Origin: Trebonia sp963836195
GTDB lineage: Bacteria; Actinomycetota; Actinomycetes; Streptosporangiales; Streptosporangiaceae
Reading direction: 5' to 3'
Length of the DNA: 64,000 bases
Assembly (NCBI GenBank): GCA_963836195.1
Contig: CAWIIX010000033.1
Coordinates: forward strand, 124,001-188,000
Shown here: one piece after another, positions 8,236-16,521 of the stretch
How positions within the stretch are numbered: position 1 is the stretch's first letter
Layout: every line of letters starts with the position of its first letter
Translations under genes and position numbers: made by a program
The notes under the pieces: model-generated
The model's input: only the letters and a program-made list of their open reading frames with translations
Database searches by the model: none
Told to the model about the DNA's origin: nothing

Positions 8236-9213
8236 ATGGCGACCCGTACGCGGTACGCCCCGGACCGGGGTCTGACCGCGCGGATGACGGCGACGATGTT
8301 CCTGCTTGGGCTGGTCTTCGTCGGGTTCGTGGCCGCGCTCATCGGCATTTTGGCGGCCACCAAGCAGTCGGCCGGCTTCATCATTTTCGTGGCGATCGTG
8401 TTCGGCGGCGGCGCCGCGATCATCTCGCTCTTCTACAGCGACAAGGTCGCCCTGGCGGCGGCCGGGGCCCGCGTGGTCACCCCGCAGCAGGCGCCCGAGC
8501 TGCACGGCATCGTGGACCGGCTGTGCGCGCTGGCTGACATGGACAAGCCCCGGGTGGCGATCGCCCCCACCCGCATGGCGAACGCATTCGCGACCGGCCG
8601 GAACAGTAAGAACTCGGTCCTCTGCGTCACCGAGGGGATGCTCAATCTGGGGCTGACCAAGGAGGAGCTCGAGGGCGTGCTGGCCCACGAGCTGAGCCAC
8701 GTGGCGCACAAGGACGTCCAGGTGATGACCGTGGCCGGCCTGCTCGGAATCACGGCCGGGCTGCTGGTCCGGTTCGCCTTCTACTCCGAGCTCTTCGGCG
8801 GCGGCAGGCGAGGCGCCAACAACGGCAACGCGGCCCTGCTGATCCCGCTGATCATGCTCGTCTCGATCGTCGTCTACGCGATCAGCTTCGTGCTCATCAG
8901 GATGCTGTCCCGGTACCGGGAGCTGGCCGCCGACCGCAGCGGCGCGCTGCTCACCGGCCAGCCCAGCGCCCTGGCGTCCGCGCTGACGAAGGTCAGCAAC
9001 TCGATGTCCAGGATCCCGAACGAGGACCTGCGCAAGGCCGCGCCGATGAGCGCGTTCTACTTCGCGCCGGCGATGTCGCTGCACGGCGGCGGCGGCGACA
9101 AGCTGGCCAACCTGTTCTCCACCCACCCGAGCCTGGAGAAGCGCATCGCCCAGCTGGCGAAGATCCAGGCCCAGCTCAACAACACCGTTCCGGGTGCCAA
9201 GGGCCTGAAGTAG
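8236..9213 (+). CDS. htpX: HtpX-type M48 family membrane metalloprotease
   Basis: The 325-residue protein has two N-terminal helices (MFLLGLVFVGFVAALIGIL and FIIFVAIVFGGGAAIISL). The zinc site follows: HELSH (His151, Glu152, His155), with the third ligand Glu229 in ELAADRSG. Two further hydrophobic helices lie between these motifs. The C-terminal STHPSLEKRIAQLAKI box is typical of HtpX. These enzymes degrade damaged membrane proteins. A perfect GGAGGT precedes the ATG. The stop overlaps the pspAB start by one nucleotide, and the pspA-pspAA pair lies just upstream, so this belongs to a membrane-stress set. Confidence 0.93.
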   Translation: MATRTRYAPDRGLTARMTATMFLLGLVFVGFVAALIGILAATKQSAGFIIFVAIVFGGGAAIISLFYSDKVALAAAGARVVTPQQAPELHGIVDRLCALADMDKPRVAIAPTRMANAFATGRNSKNSVLCVTEGMLNLGLTKEELEGVLAHELSHVAHKDVQVMTVAGLLGITAGLLVRFAFYSELFGGGRRGANNGNAALLIPLIMLVSIVVYAISFVLIRMLSRYRELAADRSGALLTGQPSALASALTKVSNSMSRIPNEDLRKAAPMSAFYFAPAMSLHGGGGDKLANLFSTHPSLEKRIAQLAKIQAQLNNTVPGAKGLK

Positions 9214-9806
9214 TGGGCTTCCTCGACGTGCTCCTCGGCCGGACCAAGCCGGTCCAGCCGAAGCTCGACGACCTGTTCGCGCTGCCGTCGGCGGCGATCC
9301 AGCTCCAGGCGGCGACCGGGTTCACCCCGACCGGCTCGGGCTCGGTCTGCTTCCGCTCGGTCGAGGGCAAGACGTTCGCGGACATCCAGAAGGAGGTCCG
9401 CGAGCTTCTTGACCTGGACAACAGCAGGACGGGCGGCGGCGGGCTGCCGGTCGAGGTGACCAAGGACAGCTTCGGGTTCACCTGGCTGATCAGCAACCAC
9501 ATGAGTGACGAGATCGACACCCTCGTCACCGACCTGCACGCGGTGAACAGCGCGCTGGTCGACAACGGCTTCGGCCCGCAGCTGCTGTGCACGATGGTCG
9601 CGTTCACCGACGAGGAGCACCGCCGGATGGCGCTCGTCTACCTCTACAAGCGGGGCACGTTCTACCCCTTCGCCCCGGTCAGCGAGTCGCGGCAGCAGCG
9701 CGACAACGCCCTTGAGCTGCAGGTCAAGGGCGTGCTGAGCGAGGACCTGAAGATCGAGCCCGACCTCACCAAGTGGATGGCGCTCTGGGGCGCGCCCGGA
9801 TTGTGA
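9213..9806 (+). CDS. pspAB: PspA-associated protein PspAB
   Basis: A 197-residue soluble protein from a GTG that overlaps the protease stop. Recognisable pieces are MGFLDVLLGRTKPVQPKLDDLFALPSAAI at the N-terminus, GFTPTGSGSVCFRSVEGKTF, DSFGFTWLISNH, and DLTKWMALWGAPGL at the C-terminus. This matches the actinobacterial protein named PspAB that travels with HtpX-like proteases and PspA. No enzymatic residues are evident. The role is inferred from association only: an accessory of the M48 protease or of PspA. Confidence 0.8.
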   Translation: MGFLDVLLGRTKPVQPKLDDLFALPSAAIQLQAATGFTPTGSGSVCFRSVEGKTFADIQKEVRELLDLDNSRTGGGGLPVEVTKDSFGFTWLISNHMSDEIDTLVTDLHAVNSALVDNGFGPQLLCTMVAFTDEEHRRMALVYLYKRGTFYPFAPVSESRQQRDNALELQVKGVLSEDLKIEPDLTKWMALWGAPGL

Positions 9807-9956
9807 CTCTCCTCTCACCGCCCGCCCACCCAACTCAATAGCGGGCACGTACATTGCGCCCGTTGGCAGGAATGCCAGCGACGTGCGTAGAGTTGAATGC
9901 GAACGATGGTGCCGCGCAGGCGGCACGGACACGATTACGACGGGAGCTAGTCGCAG

Positions 9957-10307
9957 ATGACCGTTCAGGACGAAACGACCAAGCAGGGTGTCAACCTCAC
10001 CGAGGCCGCTGCGCTCAAGGTCGGCGCGCTGATCGCCCAGGAGGGCCGGGACGACCTGCGGCTGCGGGTGGCGGTCCAGCCGGGCGGCTGCTCGGGCCTG
10101 AAGTACCAGCTCTACTTTGACGAGCGCTCGTTCGACGGCGACGTCGTCGCCGACTTCGACGGTGTCGGCGTGGTGACCGACAAGATGTCGTCCCCGTACC
10201 TGATGGGCGCGACGATAGACTTCGTGGACACGATCGAGAAGCAGGGCTTCACGATCGACAACCCGAACGCGACCGGGTCCTGCGCCTGCGGCGACTCTTT
10301 CCACTGA
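9957..10307 (+). CDS. erpA: Iron-sulfur cluster insertion protein (ErpA/IscA, HesB family)
   Basis: A 116-residue A-type carrier that hands Fe-S clusters to apoproteins. The three cluster-binding cysteines are present: one in QPGGCSGLKYQ and two in GSCACGDSF at the C-terminus. Length and the LTEAAALKVGALI start match ErpA. A GGGAG lies 7 nt before the ATG. It sits next to the respiratory genes, which need Fe-S assembly (Rieske protein), as in the mycobacterial Rv2204c neighbourhood. Monocistronic; no isc/suf genes are nearby. Confidence 0.93.
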   Translation: MTVQDETTKQGVNLTEAAALKVGALIAQEGRDDLRLRVAVQPGGCSGLKYQLYFDERSFDGDVVADFDGVGVVTDKMSSPYLMGATIDFVDTIEKQGFTIDNPNATGSCACGDSFH

Positions 10308-10362
10308 TCGCGGGCCCTGGCACCGGACGCGCCCTCCGATACCTGAATAGAGTCCCCCAACG

Positions 10363-11337
10363 ATGCGGATAGCTGTCTCCGGGTCGATCGCAACCGATCA
10401 CCTGATGACCTTCGGCGGCAAGTTCACCGACACGCTGATCGCCGAGAAGCTGGACAAGATCTCGGTCTCCTTCCTCGTCGGCAACCTGGAGATCAGGCGT
10501 GGCGGCGTGGCCGGGAACATCGCCTACGGCCTCGGCTGCCTCGGCCTCAGGCCGCTCCTGGTCGGCTGCGTCGGCCCGGACTTCGCGGACTACCGGAGCT
10601 GGCTCGACAACCACGGCGTGGACACCTCGGGCGTGCGGACCTCGGCCACCAGGCAGACCGCGCGCTTCACGGCGACCAACGACGAGTCCGGTAACCAGAT
10701 CGCCTCGTTCTACCCGGGCGCGATGAGCGAGGACGGCGAGATCGACATCACGTCGCTCGCCGCCGCCAACGGCATCGAGCTGGTGCTGATCGGGGCGGGC
10801 GATCCCGGCGCGATGCAGCAGCACACGGCGGACTGCCGCGCGGCCGGCATCCCCTTCGCGGCCGACTTCTCGCAGCAGGTGGCCTTCCTCGACGGCGACG
10901 CGATGCGCACGCTGATCGAGGGCGCCGCGTACCTGTTCTGCAACGAGTACGAGGCGGCCGTGATCGAGTCCAAGACCGGCTGGAGCGGCGAGGACATCCT
11001 CGGCCGGGTCGGGACCCGGATCATCACCCTCGGCGCCGAGGGCGCCCGGGTCGAGCGCCGCGGCGAGGAACCGCTCGTGATCGGCGCGGTCACGGACGCC
11101 ACGTTCGTCGAGCCGACCGGCGCGGGCGACGCGTTCCGGTGCGGCTTCCTGGCCGGGACGGCCTGGGGCCTGCCGCTCGAGCGCGCCGTCCAGCTCGGCA
11201 ACCTGATGGCGGTGCACGCCCTGGAGACCGTCGGTCCGCAGGAGTACGAGCTCAAGCCGGCCCAGCTGGCCGAGCGCGCCCGGCTCGCCTACGGCGACGA
11301 GGCCGCCGACGACCTGGCCGCCCGCCTGCCGGCCTAG
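10363..11337 (+). CDS. adoK: PfkB family carbohydrate kinase, adenosine-kinase-like
   Basis: A 324-residue ribokinase-fold enzyme, the same length as mycobacterial AdoK (Rv2202c) and in the equivalent place. The substrate lid begins MRIAVSGSIATDHLMTF, GGVAGNIAYGLG is the first PfkB signature, and EPTGAGDAFRCGFLAG is the second, with catalytic base Asp256. In mycobacteria this protein phosphorylates adenosine to AMP; that specificity is inferred from similarity and synteny. The start is the ATG at 10363. A strong 15-bp terminator hairpin begins 9 nt after the stop. Confidence 0.88.
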   Translation: MRIAVSGSIATDHLMTFGGKFTDTLIAEKLDKISVSFLVGNLEIRRGGVAGNIAYGLGCLGLRPLLVGCVGPDFADYRSWLDNHGVDTSGVRTSATRQTARFTATNDESGNQIASFYPGAMSEDGEIDITSLAAANGIELVLIGAGDPGAMQQHTADCRAAGIPFAADFSQQVAFLDGDAMRTLIEGAAYLFCNEYEAAVIESKTGWSGEDILGRVGTRIITLGAEGARVERRGEEPLVIGAVTDATFVEPTGAGDAFRCGFLAGTAWGLPLERAVQLGNLMAVHALETVGPQEYELKPAQLAERARLAYGDEAADDLAARLPA

Positions 11338-11345
11338 TCATCAGC

Positions 11346-11383
11346 ATGCCCCGCTAGGAGAGACGCCGCTCCTAGCGGGGCAT
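11346..11383 (+). terminator. Terminator hairpin of the adenosine kinase gene
   Basis: ATGCCCCGCTAGGAG (11346-11360) pairs perfectly with CTCCTAGCGGGGCAT (11369-11383) around an 8-nt loop. There is only a short T pair downstream. Confidence 0.75.
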
Positions 11384-11454
11384 TCGCATGCCCGGCGGCA
11401 ACTCGCTCGCGCCCTCGGCCCCCGACAGCGACGACTACAGGTCGTAGGCGTACC

Positions 11455-12555
11455 GTGGGCAGCATGGTCGCCCTCGCATCCGGGGTTTCCCCCGATCTCG
11501 CCTACAGCGGGCCGCCGAAGTTCACGATGACCCAAGCGTTCACCGCGTGGACCGTAGACGTCCCGATGCTCGTGATCATCGTCGCGCTCGGCGCCTGGTA
11601 CCTGTTCAGCGTCCGGAAGGTGCGACGGCAGGGCGGACAGTGGGGGATCGGCCGAACGTTCACGTTCTGCGTGCTCGGCCTCGGCTTCTGGGTGATCGCG
11701 ACGATGTCGTGGGTCGGCGTCTACCAGAGCGCGCTGTTCTACGCGCGGGCCACCCAGACCGTGCTCCTGGTCCTGCTCGCGCCGCTCTTCCTGATGATGG
11801 GCAAGCCGATCACGCTGCTGATCGAGGCGCAGCCCGCGGTCGGCAAGCGGGTCGAGGCGGCCGTCCGCACCCGGGTGGCCAAGGTCGCGACGTTCCCCGC
11901 GATCACCACCGTGGCGCTCATCGCGGTGCCGATGTCGATGTACTTCACCTCCTGGTACACGGCCGTCTTCAACAGCGGGACCGTCCGCGAGCTCACCTAC
12001 CTGATCCTGATGGTCCCCGGCCTGGTCTTCTTCTGGACGCTGCTGCGGGTCGACCCGGTGCCCAAGAAGTACCCGTACGGCGTGGCCATGTGGATCACCG
12101 CCGCCGAGGTGGTCGGCGACGCCTTCTTCGGCATCGCGATCATCGCCGACCAGACCATCCTCGCCGCCCAGCACTACCACGCGGTCGGCTACCCCTTCGG
12201 CCCCTCGCTGGCCACCAGCCAGGTCCTCGGCGGCGGCATCATCTGGATCCTCGGGGACGCCGTCGGTCTGCCGTTCCTCGCCGTCCAGCTGATCCAGATG
12301 ATGCGCGAGGACAAGGTAGAGGCGGCCGAGATCGACGCCGAGCTCGATGCTCGCGACGCCGCCCGGGAGGCCGCCCGCGCCGCCCGTCAAGGCGCGTCGG
12401 CCGACCCCGTCGCCGTCCCGGCCACGGCCACGGCCGCGGACGGGACTCCGCCCGCATACGACGCTGTCAATCACGAGGCAGACGATGCCGACGATGACGA
12501 GCGCCCCTGGTGGGAATCCGATCCCCGCATCACCAACCGCTACAACCGGGCCTAG
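11455..12555 (+). CDS. CtaG-like cytochrome c oxidase assembly membrane protein
   Basis: The product is 366 residues from the GTG at 11455; the ATG three codons later is an equally good start. It has about seven hydrophobic helices, including VPMLVIIVALGAWYLFSV, FWVIATMSWVGVYQ and QTVLLVLLAPLFLMMGKPITLL. The LxxPLFLMMGxP and SMYFTSWYTAVFN patterns fit the caa3-type CtaG family, which helps copper loading or assembly of the oxidase. A disordered acidic C-terminal tail (residues about 285-366) is added. The oxidase genes ctaC-ctaD-ctaF follow 770 nt downstream, which fits that role. Confidence 0.82.
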   Translation: MGSMVALASGVSPDLAYSGPPKFTMTQAFTAWTVDVPMLVIIVALGAWYLFSVRKVRRQGGQWGIGRTFTFCVLGLGFWVIATMSWVGVYQSALFYARATQTVLLVLLAPLFLMMGKPITLLIEAQPAVGKRVEAAVRTRVAKVATFPAITTVALIAVPMSMYFTSWYTAVFNSGTVRELTYLILMVPGLVFFWTLLRVDPVPKKYPYGVAMWITAAEVVGDAFFGIAIIADQTILAAQHYHAVGYPFGPSLATSQVLGGGIIWILGDAVGLPFLAVQLIQMMREDKVEAAEIDAELDARDAAREAARAARQGASADPVAVPATATAADGTPPAYDAVNHEADDADDDERPWWESDPRITNRYNRA

Positions 12556-12583
12556 CACCGGGTCCGACGAGCCCGCAGCAACC

Positions 12584-12593
12584 ACGGTCCGTT
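12584..12593 (-). repeat. AACGGACCGT motif, copy joined to GATAACAGCAAGAA
   Basis: On the minus strand the string reads GTTATCTCGAACGGACCGT, a 19-mer identical to that at about 44914-44932 upstream of the PadR gene. It abuts the 14-mer repeat at 12597, so the two repeat families meet here. Confidence 0.55.
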
Positions 12594-12596
12594 CGA

Positions 12597-12610
12597 GATA
12601 ACAGCAAGAA
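12597..12610 (+). repeat. GATAACAGCAAGAA dispersed 14-mer, copy 1
   Basis: One of four exact copies (others at 23053, 40742 and 55744), all on the plus strand and all intergenic. This copy lies between the convergent ctaG-like and tusA genes. Confidence 0.75.
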
Positions 12611-12633
12611 ATGCCGACGGATACGGTCAGTCG

Positions 12634-12667
12634 GCCCCGCGCCGGCACCACCGGCGACGGACGGGGC
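12634..12667. terminator. Compound hairpin between convergent ctaG-like and tusA genes
   Basis: GCCCCG with CGGGGC and inner CGCCGG with CCGGCG form a two-step stem next to the tusA stop. It could end transcription of either gene. Confidence 0.45.
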
Positions 12668-12670
12668 TCG

Positions 12671-13078
12671 TCAGTACCCGCGCCGAATGCCGAACGCCCA
12701 GCCCGACGGCAGGTCGGCCCGGAACACGCACTCGTGCGACTTGAGCGCGCACCAGGCCGGAACGTCCGTGTACACCGCCGGGTCGTCCGCCAGTACCGCG
12801 ATCACCCCGCCGACCGGCACATCGCGGATCTGCGCGGCCAGCATGATGATCGGAATCGGGCACTTGCGCCCGAGCGCGTCGATCGTCAGCAGCGGCGTCG
12901 CCCCCGGCGGGACCTCGCCCGGCACCCAGGCGCCGGCCGCGGCCGCCCGCGCCGCCTCCGTCACCGGCGAGACGAGCGAATCAGGCGAGCCAGGGGAGGG
13001 CGCGGCGCCGGCTGATCGGCCGGAATCGCCCCTCCGGCCGAACCCCTTCTCCCGGCGTCCGAGCCACGTCCGGCTCAT
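12671..13078 (-). CDS. TusA-like sulfur carrier / sulfurtransferase family protein
   Basis: The 135-residue protein has an N-terminal disordered half and a TusA domain over residues about 60-130. The motif IDALGRKCPIPIIMLAAQI carries the persulfide-forming Cys in CPIP, and CVFRADLPSGWAFGIRR ends the fold. TusA proteins move activated sulfur for tRNA thiolation or cofactor synthesis. I chose the ATG at 13078, since the frame further upstream contains an unrelated hydrophobic run. It is divergent from ctaC, with 246 nt between starts. A specific role is not evident; thiI elsewhere in the window is not adjacent. Confidence 0.8.
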   Translation of the reverse strand: MSRTWLGRREKGFGRRGDSGRSAGAAPSPGSPDSLVSPVTEAARAAAAGAWVPGEVPPGATPLLTIDALGRKCPIPIIMLAAQIRDVPVGGVIAVLADDPAVYTDVPAWCALKSHECVFRADLPSGWAFGIRRGY

Positions 13079-13324
13079 GCGATCACGCTCACAATGTCCA
13101 TAGTGCCCGGGGTGACGAACCACTACGCCAAGGAACACGCAAAGAAGCAATATGACCGCGCACCGTGTCCAATCGGCCATCGGACACCCCGAACGCCGGG
13201 GGTCCCCTGCAACCGGGTTAAGGCGCGCGATACTGTTTCCACGACACGCTGTAGAAGACCGTGGACCGGTGCCGGTCAACCACTAAAGAAGGCACTGGGC
13301 GACGTTGTTGGGAAGGCGCCTCCT

Positions 13325-14167
13325 TTGACTCTGATTCACCGGCAGGCCGCGCCAGGCGGGCGCGACCGCGCCCCGCGCGGCACGGCCCCGAAGCGCTCGC
13401 GCCGCCGGGCTAACGCGCTGCGCGGCGGCGTGCTTGCCGTTCTGCTGCTTTGCCTCGCCGGGTGCTCGCCGAACGACACCTTTACCCGGTTCGGTTTCCC
13501 GAACCCCGTGACCACCCAGGGCGCGATCACCCTGAGCCTTTGGCAGGGTTCGTGGATCGCGGGCCTGCTGGTCGGGGCCGTTGTCTGGGGCATGATCCTG
13601 TGGTCGGTGATCTTCCACCGCAAGCGCGGTGACAAGCTCCCGCCCCAGGTTCGCTACAACATGCCGATCGAGATCCTGTACACGGTGGTGCCGTTCGTGC
13701 TCATCGCGGTGCTGTTCTACTACACCGCCAAGGACGAGAACACGATCGACAACATCCCGGCCAACTCGGTCCAGGTCAACGTGACCGGCTTCCAGTGGTC
13801 GTGGGAGTTCAACTACCCGAAGTACGGGGTGACCACCGACGGGTACATGTGGGGCCAGGGACCGCTGCCATTGCTTGAGATCCCCAAGGGCGAGTCGATC
13901 GAGTTCAACCTGACCTCGACCGACGTGGTTCACTCGTTCTGGGTGCCCGAGTTCCTGTTCAAGCGGGACGTCATCCCCGGCCACCCGAACCACTTCGCGA
14001 TCACGGCGACGCAGACGGGAACGTTTATCGGGCACTGCAGCGAGCTGTGCGGTCTTTACCACAGCAGGATGCTGTTCACGGTCAAGATCGTGACGCCCGC
14101 GCAGTTCAACACGTGGATCGCCCAGCAACAGGCGAGCCAGCACTCAGTTTCAGGGAGCACCCAGTGA
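13325..14167 (+). CDS. ctaC: Cytochrome c oxidase subunit II
   Basis: A 280-residue lipoprotein subunit carrying the CuA centre of the aa3 oxidase. The basic N-terminus and hydrophobic run end in the lipobox LAGC (Cys47). Two membrane helices follow (WIAGLLVGAVVWGMILWSV and ILYTVVPFVLIAVLFYY). The cupredoxin domain holds HSFWVPEF, then GHCSELCGLYHSRM with the CuA ligands. I chose the TTG at 13325 because GGGAAGG lies about 9 nt upstream and the N-terminus gives a proper lipoprotein signal; the longer open frame upstream is implausible. The stop overlaps the ctaD GTG (GTGA). Confidence 0.93.
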   Translation: MTLIHRQAAPGGRDRAPRGTAPKRSRRRANALRGGVLAVLLLCLAGCSPNDTFTRFGFPNPVTTQGAITLSLWQGSWIAGLLVGAVVWGMILWSVIFHRKRGDKLPPQVRYNMPIEILYTVVPFVLIAVLFYYTAKDENTIDNIPANSVQVNVTGFQWSWEFNYPKYGVTTDGYMWGQGPLPLLEIPKGESIEFNLTSTDVVHSFWVPEFLFKRDVIPGHPNHFAITATQTGTFIGHCSELCGLYHSRMLFTVKIVTPAQFNTWIAQQQASQHSVSGSTQ

Positions 14168-15876
14168 CGACCCTCGACGAGCCGGCCGCGCGCCGCGCGG
14201 TAGCCAGGGCAGTGCGCACCGAGCGTAAGGGCTCGGTCCTCGCAGGCTGGCTGTCCTCTACGGACCACAAGATCATCGGGCACATGTACCTGATCACGTC
14301 GTTCGTGTTCTTCCTGCTCGCAGGGATCATGGCGCTGCTGATCCGGATCCAGCTGCTGAGCCCGACCAGCAACTTCCTGTCTGACCAGGTGTACAACGAG
14401 CTGTTCACCATGCACGGCACGATCATGCTGCTGCTGTTCGCGACACCGCTGTTCGTCGGGTTCGCGAACGAGCTGGTGCCGCTGCAGATCGGCTCGCCCG
14501 ACGTCGCGTTCCCGCGGCTGAACCTGCTCAGCTACTACCTGTTCGCGTTCGGCGGGCTGATCCTGTTCGCGAGCTTCCTCGCCCCCGGCGGCTCGGCCGC
14601 GTTCGGCTGGTACGCCTACTCACCGCTGACCAGCGCTGCGAACTCGCCCGGGGTCGGCGCCGACATGTGGATCATGGGGCTGGCGCTCTCCGGCTTCGGC
14701 ACGATCCTCGGCGGCGTCAACTTCGTCACCACGATCTTCTGCATGCGCGCGCCCGGCATGACGATGTTCCGGATGCCGATCTTCACCTGGAACGCGCTGC
14801 TCACCTCGATCCTGGTGCTGCTCGCGTTCCCCGTGCTGGCGGCCGCGCTGCTGGTGCTCGAGGTCGACCGGCGCCTCGGCGCCCAGGTCTTCGAGGCCAA
14901 CAGCGGGGGCGCGATCCTCTGGCAGAACTTGTTCTGGTTCTTCGGCCATCCCGAGGTCTATATCTTGGCGTTGCCGTTCTTCGGCATCGCCACCGAGATC
15001 CTGCCGGTGTTCAGCCGCAAGCCGCTGTTCGGCTACAAGACGCTGATCGCGGCGACGATCGCGATCGCGGGCCTGTCGATGACCGTGTGGGCGCACCACA
15101 TGTTCACCACCGGCGCGGTGCTGCTGCCGTTCTTCTCGTTCATGACGCTGCTGATCGCGGTGCCGACGGGGGTGAAGTTCTTCAACTGGGCCGGCACGAT
15201 GTGGAAGGGCCAGATCTCGTTCGAGCCGCCGATGCTGTTCACGATCGGCTTCCTGGTCGTGTTCCTCTTCGGCGGCATCACCGGCATCATCCTGGCCTCG
15301 CCGCCGCTGGACTTCGCGGTCTCCGACTCGTACTTCGTGGTGGCGCACTTCCACTATGTGCTCGCGGGCACGGTGCTGTTCGAGATGTTCGCCGGCTTCT
15401 ACTTCTGGTGGCCGAAGATGACCGGCAAGATGCTCAGCAACAAGATGGGCAAGGTCCACTTCTGGCTGCTGTTCATCGGCTTCAACATGACCTTCCTGGT
15501 CCAGCACTGGACGGGCGTCGAGGGCCAGGTCAGGCGGACGGCGAACTACCCGTTCCTGCCCGGCAACGTCACCACGCTGAACATCATCTCCACCGTCGGC
15601 TCGTGGATCATCGCGCTCTCGGTGCTGCTGTTCATCTGGAACGTCTACATCACCATGCGATTCGGCAAGAAGGTCACCGAGGAAGACCCGTGGGGCTACT
15701 GCTCCTCGCTTGAGTGGGCCACCTCCTGCCCGCCGCCGAGGCACAACTTCTACCGGATCCCGAGGATCCGGTCCGAGCGCCCCGCGTTCGACCTGCACTA
15801 CCCGCACATCAAGTCGGGCGCGGCGTCGAAGGGCCTTGAACAGGACATCCCCGCGATCAGCATGGCGAAGAAGTAG
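14164..15876 (+). CDS. ctaD: Cytochrome c oxidase subunit I
   Basis: A 570-residue, twelve-helix catalytic subunit that holds heme a and the heme a3-CuB centre. Visible ligands and motifs include the heme a His in FTMHGTIMLLLF, WFFGHPEVYILALP with the CuB His and cross-linked Tyr, AHHMFTTG with two CuB His residues, and HFHYVLAGTV with the heme a and a3 His residues. The GTG start at 14164 overlaps the ctaC stop. The C-terminal tail ending DIPAISMAKK is cytoplasmic. It forms the ctaCDF operon; ctaE is 9 kb away with the bc1 genes, as in other actinobacteria. Confidence 0.97.
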   Translation: MTTLDEPAARRAVARAVRTERKGSVLAGWLSSTDHKIIGHMYLITSFVFFLLAGIMALLIRIQLLSPTSNFLSDQVYNELFTMHGTIMLLLFATPLFVGFANELVPLQIGSPDVAFPRLNLLSYYLFAFGGLILFASFLAPGGSAAFGWYAYSPLTSAANSPGVGADMWIMGLALSGFGTILGGVNFVTTIFCMRAPGMTMFRMPIFTWNALLTSILVLLAFPVLAAALLVLEVDRRLGAQVFEANSGGAILWQNLFWFFGHPEVYILALPFFGIATEILPVFSRKPLFGYKTLIAATIAIAGLSMTVWAHHMFTTGAVLLPFFSFMTLLIAVPTGVKFFNWAGTMWKGQISFEPPMLFTIGFLVVFLFGGITGIILASPPLDFAVSDSYFVVAHFHYVLAGTVLFEMFAGFYFWWPKMTGKMLSNKMGKVHFWLLFIGFNMTFLVQHWTGVEGQVRRTANYPFLPGNVTTLNIISTVGSWIIALSVLLFIWNVYITMRFGKKVTEEDPWGYCSSLEWATSCPPPRHNFYRIPRIRSERPAFDLHYPHIKSGAASKGLEQDIPAISMAKK

Positions 15877-15891
15877 GGGCGGGCTCACGAC

Positions 15892-16287
15892 ATGAGAGTC
15901 GAAGGCTGGATCTTCCTCGGCTGCGGCGTCTTCCTGACCGGCGCCGACATCGTGTACTGGTACACCTCGTATGACCCCACGGGCACCACCGCGCTCGCGC
16001 TGGCGGTCGGGCTGTGCCTGCTCACCGGGTTCTACATCATGTTCACCGGCCGCCGGCTGCCGCTGCGGCCGGAGGACGACACGGAGGCGGAAGTCTCCGA
16101 CGGCACCGGCGAGATCGGCTTCTTCAGCCCGCACAGCTGGTGGCCGCTCTTCGTCGGCGCGGCCGCCGCGTTCACCGCCTTGGGCTTCTGCTTCGGCTGG
16201 TGGATGGTCCTGCTGGGCTTCGTGGCCCTGCTCCTGACCTCGATCGGCTTCGTCTTCGAGTACTACCGAGGCCACTTCGCCCACTAA
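15892..16287 (+). CDS. ctaF: Cytochrome c oxidase subunit IV (actinobacterial)
   Basis: A 131-residue protein with four helices. The first begins MRVEGWIFLGCGVFLTGADIVYWY and the second is ALALAVGLCLLTGFYIMF. A cytoplasmic loop GEIGFFSPHSWWPL and a paired C-terminal hydrophobic region follow. Sequence, size and place directly after ctaD identify the actinobacterial subunit IV of the bcc-aa3 supercomplex. The 15-nt gap after ctaD makes an operon likely, and a T-tailed hairpin follows. Confidence 0.93.
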   Translation: MRVEGWIFLGCGVFLTGADIVYWYTSYDPTGTTALALAVGLCLLTGFYIMFTGRRLPLRPEDDTEAEVSDGTGEIGFFSPHSWWPLFVGAAAAFTALGFCFGWWMVLLGFVALLLTSIGFVFEYYRGHFAH

Positions 16288-16308
16288 AAATCTCACAAAG
16301 CTTTATCC

Positions 16309-16347
16309 CGAACGGACCGTGGTTCCACCTCGGTCCGTTCGCGTTTT
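16309..16347 (+). terminator. Rho-independent terminator of ctaCDF, built from the AACGGACCG motif
   Basis: CGAACGGACCG (16309-16319) pairs perfectly with CGGTCCGTTCG (16331-16341) around an 11-nt loop, followed by CGTTTTCC. The left arm is the same motif found singly at several other intergenic sites. Confidence 0.75.
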
Positions 16348-16452
16348 CCGGGCTGCGGTCGTCGGCCGCGGAGGTGCTCCGCCGCGCATCGTCCCCACCC
16401 CCCGCCGCGCCCCCCGCGCCCCCCCGCCTGCGCCTACCTCACCCACCCCAAC

Positions 16453-16507
16453 GTGCCCGAATGCGCGTTTGGGCCGGCAAGAGTGAGCCCAAATGCGCAT
16501 TTGGCAC
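16453..16507. repeat. Long palindromic repeat, pair member 1
   Basis: Arms 16453-16474 and 16487-16507 form a near-perfect 21-bp inverted repeat (TGCGCGTTTGGGC against GCCCAAATGCGCA) around the loop CGGCAAGAGTGA. A copy with the identical loop and inner arms lies at 37937-37990. Both copies sit between convergent gene ends. A bidirectional terminator or a dispersed element are both possible. Confidence 0.75.
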
Positions 16508-16521
16508 ACCGGATGTCGCGG

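Noticed and set aside
14620..16296. 558-codon minus-strand frame over ctaD
   Set aside because: Highly charged Arg/Glu/His composition antisense to ctaD; no motifs.
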